Notes: a model not told the origin generated them from the letters alone. A stretch of 9,754 bases of DNA from RGIG3009 sp045590855 (GCA_045590855.1 JAZNRV010000103.1:1-9754); one strand, 5' to 3'; counted from the first letter of the stretch, positions 1 through 6,120 are shown. A program made the numbers and translations.

Positions 1-19
1 GACAAAGTCGGAATATAAC

Positions 20-48
20 TTGAAAGACTACCAGTTTTTATGTATAAT
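20..48 (+). promoter_or_regulatory. Sigma-A-type promoter for the four-helix-bundle gene
   Basis: TTGAAA (20-25), a 17-base spacer and a perfect TATAAT (43-48). Transcription should begin near 55, right at the Shine-Dalgarno GAGGTG (55-60), giving a very short leader. The ATG at 40 lies inside the promoter and so cannot be the translation start. Confidence 0.6.
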
Positions 49-66
49 AATTTTGAGGTGATAACA

Positions 67-417
67 TTGGCTGATAGCATTTTAAGAGATAAAGCAAAAG
101 AATTTGCAAAGACTATTGTTTTTCTCTGTCGTGATATGAAATCAAATCACAAAGAATCGGTTTTAATAAATCAATTACTTCGTTCTGCTACTTCAATAGG
201 TGCTAATTTACACGAAGCACAATATGCGCAAGGAACAAAGGATTTTATTTCTAAACTTGAGATAGCACAAAAAAAATGTTACGAAACTGAATATTGGCTT
301 GAACTGCTTTTTGAAACAAATTGTATGAACGAAGAAAATTATAAAGTATTACAAAACGATTGCGGTGCAATCCGTAGAATGTTAATTTCTTCGCTTAAAA
401 CTATAAAATCAAAATAA
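67..417 (+). CDS. Four-helix-bundle protein (23S rRNA intervening-sequence / bAvd-like family)
   Basis: A 116-residue, wholly helical, charged protein without signal peptide or membrane segment. The family (four helix bundle protein, 23S rRNA IVP) is recognised by the central QLLRSATSIGANLHEA stretch and by KLEIAQKKCYETEYWLELL, the two best-conserved helices. Length is normal for the family. I chose the TTG start at 67: GAGGTG lies six bases upstream, the protein then opens MADSILRDKAKEFA as family members usually do, and the ATG at 40 falls within the promoter. Members occur inside 23S rRNA intervening sequences in some bacteria, as free-standing genes, and as the Avd accessory protein of diversity-generating retroelements; they form pentameric nucleic-acid-binding bundles. 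No rRNA or reverse transcriptase is visible here, though the upstream side is cut off at the window edge. Biochemical role in this setting is unknown. Codons are AT-rich compared with the genes after 1.75 kb, which suggests acquisition. Confidence 0.85.
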   Translation: MADSILRDKAKEFAKTIVFLCRDMKSNHKESVLINQLLRSATSIGANLHEAQYAQGTKDFISKLEIAQKKCYETEYWLELLFETNCMNEENYKVLQNDCGAIRRMLISSLKTIKSK

Positions 418-432
418 GGGTTTGGGCTTAGC

Positions 433-468
433 CCAACAAAGCATTTGTACATGCAAATGCTTTGCTGG
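433..468. repeat. Long imperfect palindrome downstream of the four-helix-bundle gene
   Basis: Two 15-base arms (433-447 and 454-468) with core CAAAGCATTTG / CAAATGCTTTG, pairing with one G-T mismatch around a six-base loop TACATG. A smaller GGGC-TTA-GCCC hairpin (424-434) overlaps its left edge. There is no good T-run after it, so it is a weak candidate for an intrinsic terminator; it may instead be an RNA-processing hairpin or a dispersed repeat. Confidence 0.6.
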
Positions 469-487
469 TTCTTCTCACATACTTTTA

Positions 488-543
488 ATAAAATCAACCA
501 CCGAGAGAGATCAATTACTGTCACACTCGGTGGTTGATTTTAT
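488..543. terminator. Bidirectional terminator between convergent genes
   Basis: A perfect 18-base inverted repeat (488-505 and 526-543) around a 20-base loop. The GC-rich CCACCGAG core is flanked by A-rich and T-rich ends on both sides. It sits 70 bases after the four-helix-bundle stop and 12 bases after the methyltransferase stop, the place expected for a shared terminator. Its core and loop resemble the hairpin at 1565-1607. Confidence 0.75.
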
Positions 544-555
544 AACTATAATATT

Positions 556-1455
556 TTATTTTTCGAAAACCATAATATGTCCCAGCTTTTCATCATCTTT
601 TTGATATATCAAAGATAAATCATTATTTATCAGCAGTTCTTTTATTTGACCTACATCAGAAAACAACCTGACCTTGCAAAGCCATTCTTTCGCCTCTGCC
701 GTGGTAAACCCGTATTTTTCAAAGTATGAATACCATGGTGTTTTTTCTCGTCTTAGACAACGGATTGTGATCCTTCCTTTTGGTGCAAGAACTCGTGATG
801 CCTCAGCTAATATCGTCGGGATTTCTCGACATTCTTCCAAGCCGGCATTAGAACAAACCGACGTGAACATTTCATTATCAAAAGGGAGATTCCAAAGGGA
901 TGTTGCGATGCCAAGTCCATTTACTTCATAATACTTCGCCAATGCATCAGCATTTTTAGCACAAACAAAGTCGATATCGACACCCATATAGTAATCACAC
1001 TCGCACATATTCGACATAACAACATTGGTTCCTCCACCGGCACCTACAGTTAATTCGAGAATGTGATTACTAATGCTGTGTAACACATTACTTGAGTAAA
1101 AGTTCCAAAAATCCGGATTGCTTTTTTGCCACCTTGATGCTTGACGCGCTTTCTTCCGTCCGTTTTCTATCTGTGAACTATATTTTATTGCTTTTACCAT
1201 TGAGTTGCTATCAATGTCATCGCTGAGTCCGTTTCTGCCGGATACCCAAGTAGCAGTACCGCCTTTGGAATAATGATCAAGTTTAGATATGAAGGTTTCT
1301 TTATTTGGTATATGATTCTTTAAAAACATAGCTTTTTCCAAGTGAAATTGTTCAGGATCGCGCGGATAGTATTTTGACACATTTTGGTGTATAAAGTCTT
1401 TAAGAGCGGGAATATCTTCCCAAAATAAAACTTCGTCTAAAGCATTAAGAATCAT
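556..1455 (-). CDS. Class I SAM-dependent methyltransferase (Methyltransf_11-like)
   Basis: A 299-residue soluble protein. The C-terminal half shows a Rossmann methyltransferase: motif I ILELTVGAGGG at 132-142 (SAM-binding glycine loop), the acidic end of strand 2 at GVDID (158-162), a motif II-like segment LPFDNEMFTSV (190-200), and VLAPKGRITI (222-231), the usual turn after helix D. Residues 1-130 match nothing I recognise and may be a substrate-recognition domain; they include a basic stretch near 99-111. Substrate (small molecule, protein or RNA) cannot be told from the sequence. The ATG is preceded by GGAGG (1464-1460), a four-base spacing, and by a good promoter. The gene is alone on its strand, AT-rich in codons, and bracketed by two related palindromes, which hints at separate acquisition. 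It is not a DNA methylase of the common restriction type: no DPPY/NPPY-like catalytic motif is present. Confidence 0.8.
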   Translation of the reverse strand: MILNALDEVLFWEDIPALKDFIHQNVSKYYPRDPEQFHLEKAMFLKNHIPNKETFISKLDHYSKGGTATWVSGRNGLSDDIDSNSMVKAIKYSSQIENGRKKARQASRWQKSNPDFWNFYSSNVLHSISNHILELTVGAGGGTNVVMSNMCECDYYMGVDIDFVCAKNADALAKYYEVNGLGIATSLWNLPFDNEMFTSVCSNAGLEECREIPTILAEASRVLAPKGRITIRCLRREKTPWYSYFEKYGFTTAEAKEWLCKVRLFSDVGQIKELLINNDLSLIYQKDDEKLGHIMVFEK

Positions 1456-1491
1456 AGGGCCTCCATAACAAATTGCAATATTCTACCATAA

Positions 1492-1520
1492 ATTATATAA
1501 GTTTCTTTTGCAAATCACAA
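1492..1520 (-). promoter_or_regulatory. Leftward promoter for the methyltransferase
   Basis: Read on the minus strand: TTGTGA (1520-1515), 17-base spacer, TATAAT (1497-1492). The predicted start of transcription is near 1485, about 30 bases upstream of the ATG. Its -35 lies only three bases from the -35 of the rightward promoter. Confidence 0.65.
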
Positions 1521-1523
1521 GAC

Positions 1524-1552
1524 TTGTATTTTAGGTGATTTTGTGGTATAAT
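1524..1552 (+). promoter_or_regulatory. Rightward divergent promoter upstream of a hairpin and asnB
   Basis: TTGTAT (1524-1529), 17-base spacer, TATAAT (1547-1552) with an extended -10 (TGG before TATAAT). Transcription would start near 1559 and run at once into the palindrome at 1565-1607. It could be a second, distal asnB promoter or drive a short structured RNA. A dyad ACAAG-A-CTTGT (1517-1527) overlaps the -35 boxes of both divergent promoters. Confidence 0.6.
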
Positions 1553-1560
1553 ATACGTGT

Positions 1561-1607
1561 AAAAAAATACCGCCGAGATAACCTTTAGGTCACTCTCGGC
1601 GGTATTT
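1561..1607 (-). terminator. Palindrome with minus-strand terminator features
   Basis: Perfect 14-base arms (1565-1578 and 1594-1607) with core TACCGCCGAGA and a 15-base loop. On the minus strand the stem ends in a run of seven T, as in an intrinsic terminator; on the plus strand the following T-run is broken (TATTTCGTATT), so termination there should be weaker. Read on the minus strand it shares ACC(A/G)CCGAG(x)GTGAC and TCTCGG(T/C)GGT with the terminator at 488-543. It could block antisense transcription toward the methyltransferase promoter or shape the asnB leader. Confidence 0.65.
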
Positions 1608-1683
1608 CGTATTATATTATTTGTGTATCACAAAACATCCTTATGAGAAGTCTCCCTATGCGACGCTTTTTTTATTTTCCTCT

Positions 1684-1711
1684 TTGACTTTGGTAACTTT
1701 TCTGTTATACT
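1684..1711 (+). promoter_or_regulatory. Proximal promoter of asnB
   Basis: TTGACT (1684-1689), 16-base spacer, TATACT (1706-1711); predicted start near 1718, leaving a leader of about 34 bases with GGAG at 1740-1743. A dyad TTTGTG-TAT-CACAAA (1620-1634) lies about 50 bases upstream of the -35 and may be an operator. Confidence 0.65.
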
Positions 1712-1751
1712 AATAAAATAGAATGACTTCCACAGAAACGGAGTGAGTACA

Positions 1752-3581
1752 ATGTGCGGCTTTTGCGGATTTACGGGACAAGTTGAAAACCGTGAAGAAT
1801 TGTTGCAGCACATGGCAGATAAGATTACCCATCGCGGACCGGATTCGCAAGGGGTGTATTTGGACGACCAAATGGCCATGGCGTTTCGCCGTTTGAGCAT
1901 TATTGACTTAGAAGGCGGCAACCAACCCATTGAAAACGAAGACGGCACCAAAGTGCTGATGTTCAACGGGGAAATTTACAATTACCGCGAATTGCAAACT
2001 CAACTTAAAGCCGCGGGGCATATTTTTAAAACCAATTCCGACAGCGAAGTGTTGTTGCACGGGTATGAGCAATGGGGCGCCGACCTACTCACCCGCTTGC
2101 GCGGTATGTTCGCCTTTGCCGTGTGGGATAAAACGGAGCAATCGCTGTTTTTGGCACGCGATTTCTTTGGTATCAAGCCCATGCACTATACTGTTTTGCC
2201 CGACGGGCGTTTGATTTTTGCTTCTGAAATTAAATGCATTTTGGAACACCCCGATTATCAAAAAGAATTCAACGAATCGGCTTTGGACAATTATTTATCC
2301 TATCAATACTCCTTGCCACGCGAAACGTTTTTTAAAAACATTTATTGCTTACAACCCGCGCATTATTTGCGCTATCAAAACGGGAAAATCACCGAAACCC
2401 GTTACTGGGAAGCCACGTTTTGTCCCGATGAATCGCTCACGATGGACGAAGCAGTCGACCGCATTGATACAGTTTTCACCGATTCGGTGGAGGCACACCG
2501 CATCAGTGATGTGGAAGTCGGGTGCTTTTTGTCCGGCGGTGTGGATTCGTGCTTTGTTGCTTCGTATTTTGGCGGTCAAAAAGCGTTTACCGTGGGGTTT
2601 GACAACGGCCAACATTACAACGAAACCAACTATGCCGAAGAATTAGCCGCCGCAGTAGGCATTGAGCATCACAAACACATCATCTCCGACGAGGAATATT
2701 GGGCAGCGTTGCCGCAAGTACAGTACATGTTGGACCAACCCCTTGCCGACCCCGCATGCGTGGCACTGTATTTTGTGTCGAAACTCGCCGCCGAAAAAGT
2801 CAAGGTTGTGCTTTCGGGCGAAGGCGCGGACGAATTGTTTGGCGGGTATCGTATTTACCACGAACCGCTGTCCCTTTCCGCTTACCAACGTATCCCCCGC
2901 TTTTTGCGCAAAGCGTTGGCGGCAGTGGTGAGTGCTGTTCCTTTCTCGTTTAAAGGAAAATCGTTTTTGTTGCGCGGTGCGCAAACGTTGGAAGAACGAT
3001 TCATCGGCAATGCTTACATGTTCAACCGCCGCGAAAAAGCGCAACTTCTCAAAACCATCCCCGCCACCGACCCTGCCGTGCATACCAAGGTTTGGTACGA
3101 CCGTTGCAAAGGTTTGGACGACGTGACACGGATGCAGTATTTGGATATTAACCGTTGGATGGTGGGCGACATTTTGCTGAAAGCCGACCGTATGAGCATG
3201 GCACATTCGTTGGAACTGCGCGTTCCGTTTTTGGATGTTAAGGTATTTGAGGTTGCTTCGCAAATTCCCGCCAAATTGCGCATTGCAAACGGCACGACCA
3301 AGGCCGCCATGCGCCAAGCCGCACGCCGTCACATTCCCGAAAAAGATACCGCTCGCCCCAAACTGGGTTTCCCCGTACCGGTGCGCGTGTGGTTACGGCA
3401 AGAAGCGTATTATAATAGGGTAAAAGAAGCGTTTACCGGTGACATTGCCAATCGCTTTTTCAATACCGAGGTTTTGGTTCGCTTTTTGGACGAGCACTAC
3501 AACGGCAAAAAAGATAACAGCCGAAAAATCTGGACAGTATACATGTTTTTGGTTTGGTACGGATTATATTTTGAAAACTAA
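1752..3581 (+). CDS. asnB: Asparagine synthetase (glutamine-hydrolysing)
   Basis: Cytosolic two-domain enzyme of 609 residues converting aspartate, glutamine and ATP to asparagine, glutamate, AMP and pyrophosphate. The N-terminal glutaminase (about 1-210) starts MCGFCGF, so Cys2 becomes the N-terminal nucleophile after Met removal. It also has the RLSIID (47-52), FNGEIYN (71-77) and SDSEV (96-100) glutamine-binding segments. The synthetase domain carries the ATP-pyrophosphatase P-loop SGGVDS (261-266) and LSGEGADELFGGY (354-366). All key residues are present and the length is typical. The frame also offers a GTG nine bases earlier, but the Cys2 requirement and GGAG eight bases upstream of the ATG fix the start at 1752. 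It has its own promoter and terminator, so it is probably monocistronic. No T-box is seen in the leader. A close paralogue making amidated wall peptides or a natural product is possible, but the housekeeping enzyme is the simplest reading. Confidence 0.95.
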   Translation: MCGFCGFTGQVENREELLQHMADKITHRGPDSQGVYLDDQMAMAFRRLSIIDLEGGNQPIENEDGTKVLMFNGEIYNYRELQTQLKAAGHIFKTNSDSEVLLHGYEQWGADLLTRLRGMFAFAVWDKTEQSLFLARDFFGIKPMHYTVLPDGRLIFASEIKCILEHPDYQKEFNESALDNYLSYQYSLPRETFFKNIYCLQPAHYLRYQNGKITETRYWEATFCPDESLTMDEAVDRIDTVFTDSVEAHRISDVEVGCFLSGGVDSCFVASYFGGQKAFTVGFDNGQHYNETNYAEELAAAVGIEHHKHIISDEEYWAALPQVQYMLDQPLADPACVALYFVSKLAAEKVKVVLSGEGADELFGGYRIYHEPLSLSAYQRIPRFLRKALAAVVSAVPFSFKGKSFLLRGAQTLEERFIGNAYMFNRREKAQLLKTIPATDPAVHTKVWYDRCKGLDDVTRMQYLDINRWMVGDILLKADRMSMAHSLELRVPFLDVKVFEVASQIPAKLRIANGTTKAAMRQAARRHIPEKDTARPKLGFPVPVRVWLRQEAYYNRVKEAFTGDIANRFFNTEVLVRFLDEHYNGKKDNSRKIWTVYMFLVWYGLYFEN

Positions 3582-3665
3582 CTGGAAATTTTGAACGTTT
3601 TGAATGTTTATTCACCTTTTTGTAACTTTATTCTGCCAAAATCGTCTTTTTTTGGCAAAAATCAT

Positions 3666-3704
3666 GGCTCAAAAAGCAAATTTACGCTTTTTGAGCCGTT
3701 TTTT
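3666..3704 (+). terminator. Rho-independent terminator of asnB
   Basis: Perfect 12-base stem GGCTCAAAAAGC (3666-3677) with its complement at 3686-3697, an eight-base loop, then G and six T. It lies 84 bases after the asnB stop. Confidence 0.85.
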
Positions 3705-3845
3705 ATTGCCCTTTTCTGTTTGGTTGCACAAAGTTTTCTCAAAAAATTGCAAAACTTTTTTTCATTTCCATTTTTGTAATTTTTTGGAAATTTCGAAAAG
3801 GTTTATGGGTTATCAGCGCAAGTTGTTGTTAAAATAATCAAATTC

Positions 3846-3879
3846 GCAAAAAATAGTTCCCCCTATTTTTTGCATTTTT
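3846..3879 (+). terminator. Second terminator-like hairpin with no gene upstream
   Basis: Perfect 11-base stem GCAAAAAATAG (3846-3856) and its complement (3863-3873), loop TTCCCC, then A and five T. The stem is A-T rich, so weaker than the others. It may be a backup terminator for asnB or end an unseen short transcript. Confidence 0.45.
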
Positions 3880-3984
3880 CACAAACACGCCTTTGACTCT
3901 ATGACTCGATAGGATTTTTTCCTTTTTCGCAAAAAAGTGTGTCGAATTTGTGCAAACTATACAAAAGTCATCTTTTTTTTTTGG

Positions 3985-4013
3985 TTGACAATGTAGGAAA
4001 GTTTGAGTACACT
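3985..4013 (+). promoter_or_regulatory. Strong promoter of the 3D-domain gene
   Basis: Consensus TTGACA (3985-3990), 17-base spacer and TACACT (4008-4013), with ten T just upstream of the -35 that could act as an UP-like element. Transcription should start near 4020, so the ATG at 4019 is at the start site and is not a normal translation start. Confidence 0.75.
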
Positions 4014-4063
4014 GCCTAATGGTGCTTTTTTTATCATTGCAGAAAGGACGGCTGTGTAACCGT

Positions 4064-5128
4064 ATGAATATTTCTACACTCTTCAACACCCTGCGGCAAC
4101 ACGAACTTGCCGTAAAAACAAAAGCGTTCTGTAAGCGCCACCCTGCCGTGTTAAAAGCAGCCGGTGCCGTGCTGGTAGCAGTAGTGATGATGTTTGCCGT
4201 AACGGCAAGCCTGCGCCCGGTCACCATTGACGATAACGGCACGGTGAAAACGGTTTTGACATTAGGTCGTACCGAATCGGCGGTGTTAGCCGGTGCGGGT
4301 ATTGCTTTGAACCCCGATGACGTTGTGACTTCCTTTTTGGATGGTCCTGACAAACACATTTGCATTGAGCGCGCATTTGACGTGAGCATTATCGTCGACA
4401 ACGGCGACCCCAAAGTGGTACGCATGACGGGCGGCACGGTAGCGGACGCGTTGCAACTGGCCGGTGTTTCCACCACTTCGCACGACGTTACCAACCTTAA
4501 TCGCACCGATATTTTGACAGATGGTGTGAACATTCACGTCGAAAAAACAGACTACACAGAACGCATTGTCACCGAGCCTGTTCCCTATTTGACCACCTTG
4601 CGGTACTCGGACGATGTACCGGCGGGCGGACGTGTGACTGAACGTTCCGGCGTGGACGGCGAGAAAACGTACGTTTACCACGATTATTATCAAGATGGCA
4701 AAATTGTTCGTTCGGAATTGGTCAGCGAAACCTTGACCACCCAACCTGTCAATGAAATTGCCATTGTCGGTAACGGTTCGGATGCAGTTCCCACCACAGA
4801 ATTGTTATTAAACGAAAATGGTGTGCCTTTAAATTACAAAAAGGTAATGAACGGTATTGCTTGTGCGTATACCGCCAAAGAAGGGGCACGTACTTCTACA
4901 GGTACTGCACCTGCCATCGGCACCATTGCTGTCAATCCCAAAATCATTCCGTACGGGTCGAAGTTGTTTGTTGTTTCGGAAAACGGATATGTTTACGGTT
5001 ACGGTGTTGCTTCCGATACCGGCGGTTCGTTGCTGAAAAACAAAATTTTGGTGGATTTGTACATGAACACGGTTGACGACTGCTATGCGTTTGGACGTCG
5101 ACGCGTGAATGTGTACATCTTGGAATGA
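4064..5128 (+). CDS. Membrane-anchored DUF348/G5/3D-domain cell-wall protein (YabE-like)
   Basis: 354 residues. A basic N-terminus is followed by one hydrophobic segment (about 30-49), a signal-anchor or uncleaved signal peptide placing the rest outside. Then come two DUF348 (ubiquitin-like) repeats (about 50-95 and 104-160), a G5 domain (about 160-237) that in this family binds wall glycans, and a C-terminal 3D domain (about 288-353) with DTGG (318-321), VDLYM (330-334) and the closing FGRRRVNVYIL. 3D domains share the double-psi barrel of MltA lytic transglycosylases, so a wall-remodelling role like Bacillus YabE or YocH is likely; no separate Rpf/lysozyme domain is present. The start is uncertain: ATG 4064 is the first ATG after the predicted transcription start, but AAGGA (4044-4048) is 15 bases away, further than usual. 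ATG 4019 would add 15 residues and is disfavoured because it coincides with the transcription start. Confidence 0.88.
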   Translation: MNISTLFNTLRQHELAVKTKAFCKRHPAVLKAAGAVLVAVVMMFAVTASLRPVTIDDNGTVKTVLTLGRTESAVLAGAGIALNPDDVVTSFLDGPDKHICIERAFDVSIIVDNGDPKVVRMTGGTVADALQLAGVSTTSHDVTNLNRTDILTDGVNIHVEKTDYTERIVTEPVPYLTTLRYSDDVPAGGRVTERSGVDGEKTYVYHDYYQDGKIVRSELVSETLTTQPVNEIAIVGNGSDAVPTTELLLNENGVPLNYKKVMNGIACAYTAKEGARTSTGTAPAIGTIAVNPKIIPYGSKLFVVSENGYVYGYGVASDTGGSLLKNKILVDLYMNTVDDCYAFGRRRVNVYILE

Positions 5129-5133
5129 TAAAA

Positions 5134-5164
5134 CGCCGCATCGGTAGATGCGGCGATGTTTTTA
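5134..5164 (+). terminator. Short hairpin between the 3D gene and the MBL gene
   Basis: Perfect nine-base stem CGCCGCATC / GATGCGGCG (5134-5142, 5147-5155) with loop GGTA, then ATG and five T. It begins five bases after the stop and ends two bases before the Shine-Dalgarno of the next gene. I see no separate promoter for the next gene, so this may be a partial terminator reducing read-through. Confidence 0.65.
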
Positions 5165-5176
5165 TGAGGTGAAACC

Positions 5177-6043
5177 ATGTTGGATTTAAAAATCACGGAC
5201 GTGCGTGCCGTACCTGCTGACAGCGGCTTTTTGATTGACGACGGTACAACTTCCATTTTGTATGATTCGGGATTTGCTTTTACCGGTGATGCCTTGGCGC
5301 AAAACGTCAAACGCGCATTGGGAGACCGAACGTTGGATTATATTTTTTTGACACATTCGCATTACGACCATGCGCTGGGGGCTTCATATGTTAAAAAGAT
5401 GTATCCCGCCGCTCGTGTTGTTGCGGGTGAACACGCGGCAGAAATTTTTGCCAAACCCACCGCCAAAGCGCTCATGCGTGACCTTGACCACAAGTTTGCT
5501 TTGTCTTGCGGTGTTTCGGATTATGAGGATTTGACCGACAATTTGTGTGTGGATATTCCCGTTGCCGACGGTGATACCATCAAAGCCGGTGATTTAACGT
5601 TCACGGCAATCACGTTTCCCGGTCATACCCGTTGTTCAATAGGATATTATTGTCACGAAAAGAAACTGCTTTTAGGCTCGGAAACCACCGGTGTGTATGT
5701 GGGGGACGGCGTAGTGATGCCGTTGTTTTTAACCGGTTATGGCCCTGCTTTGGAATCCATTTCCAAAATGGAAACCTTGGATATTGCCTATGTGTTGTCA
5801 CCACATTACGGTATTTTGGATGCCAAAGAAACCAAACTATATTTGGAAAATGCCAGAAACACCACCCTGGAAGTGGTAAATGCCATAAAAGACATTCTTA
5901 AAAACGGTGGCAGCAAAGAAGAGGCTGTTACCTATTATAAGAATAAGTTCTTCCGTGGATACGTCAAAACCATCTATCCCCTTGCGGCGTTGGATTTGAA
6001 CACCCGTATCATGGTGGATTTGATTGAAAAAGAGTTTTCCTAA
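5177..6043 (+). CDS. MBL-fold metallo-hydrolase
   Basis: 288-residue soluble protein of the metallo-beta-lactamase superfamily. Visible metal ligands are THSHYDH (His60, His62, Asp64, His65), His150 in FPGHTRCSIG and His210 in LSPHYG. The position that usually holds the bridging Asp reads LLLGSETTG, so Glu169 may replace it. The C-terminal 60-70 residues are helical, as in glyoxalase-II-like and related hydrolases. No signal peptide, so it acts in the cytosol. Substrate cannot be assigned; thioester, lactone and phosphodiester hydrolysis are all known in the fold. ATG 5177 has GAGGTG five bases upstream. It probably depends on read-through from the 3D gene 48 bases away, and is closed by a strong terminator overlapping its stop codon. 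Confidence 0.87.
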   Translation: MLDLKITDVRAVPADSGFLIDDGTTSILYDSGFAFTGDALAQNVKRALGDRTLDYIFLTHSHYDHALGASYVKKMYPAARVVAGEHAAEIFAKPTAKALMRDLDHKFALSCGVSDYEDLTDNLCVDIPVADGDTIKAGDLTFTAITFPGHTRCSIGYYCHEKKLLLGSETTGVYVGDGVVMPLFLTGYGPALESISKMETLDIAYVLSPHYGILDAKETKLYLENARNTTLEVVNAIKDILKNGGSKEEAVTYYKNKFFRGYVKTIYPLAALDLNTRIMVDLIEKEFS

Positions 6044-6090
6044 AAGGCAACGCTTGGCGTAACACCAAGCGTTGCCTTTTTAATTTTTTT
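6042..6090 (+). terminator. Strong Rho-independent terminator after the MBL gene
   Basis: Perfect 16-base stem (6042-6057 and 6065-6080), core GGCAACGCTTGG, seven-base loop, then TAA and seven T. The stem begins inside the TAA stop codon. The A and T tails are symmetric, so it may also stop transcription from the other side. Confidence 0.9.
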
Positions 6091-6091
6091 G

Positions 6092-6120
6092 TTGAATAAC
6101 CAGTGGGTGTGTATTATAAT
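6092..6120 (+). promoter_or_regulatory. Promoter of the ABC exporter gene
   Basis: TTGAAT (6092-6097), 17-base spacer, perfect TATAAT (6115-6120). The start of transcription is expected near 6127, just before AGGAG (6131-6135). The -35 abuts the T-run of the previous terminator. Confidence 0.75.

Larger units (their letters stand above)
3582..4063. other. Gene-free, T-rich intergenic region between asnB and the 3D-domain gene
   Basis: Contains the asnB terminator (3666-3704), a small hairpin just before it (3634-3657, arms TGCCAAAA / TTTTGGCA), a weak AT-only inverted repeat (3730-3758), a second terminator-like hairpin (3846-3879), a T10 run (3973-3982) and the downstream promoter (3985-4013). 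An open frame of 77 codons at 3604-3837 has no ribosome binding site and crosses the terminator, so I do not call it. No known riboswitch motif was recognised, and the promoter leaves only about 44 bases of leader. Confidence 0.7.

Noticed and set aside
1..417. Diversity-generating retroelement
   Set aside because: The small protein belongs to the Avd superfamily, but no reverse transcriptase, template repeat or variable repeat is visible in the window.
422..604. Open frame of 60 codons between the two leftmost genes
   Set aside because: It consists of two palindromes and the antisense tail of the methyltransferase, with no ribosome site.
1560..1751. T-box or other riboswitch ahead of asnB
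   Set aside because: No AGGGTGGNACCGCG-type T-box sequence or specifier arrangement; the hairpin there resembles the terminator at 488-543 instead.
2643..3332. Long minus-strand frame opposite asnB
   Set aside because: Shadow of a well-conserved gene; composition is driven by antisense codons and it resembles no family.
3604..3837. Open frame of 77 codons after asnB
   Set aside because: No ribosome binding site, it crosses the strong terminator at 3666-3704, and its Phe/Lys/Leu-rich product follows from T- and A-runs.
3880..4063. Cyclic-di-AMP (ydaO-type) riboswitch ahead of the wall-protein gene
   Set aside because: Such riboswitches precede wall hydrolases, but the promoter at 3985-4013 leaves only about 44 bases of leader and no matching motif is seen.
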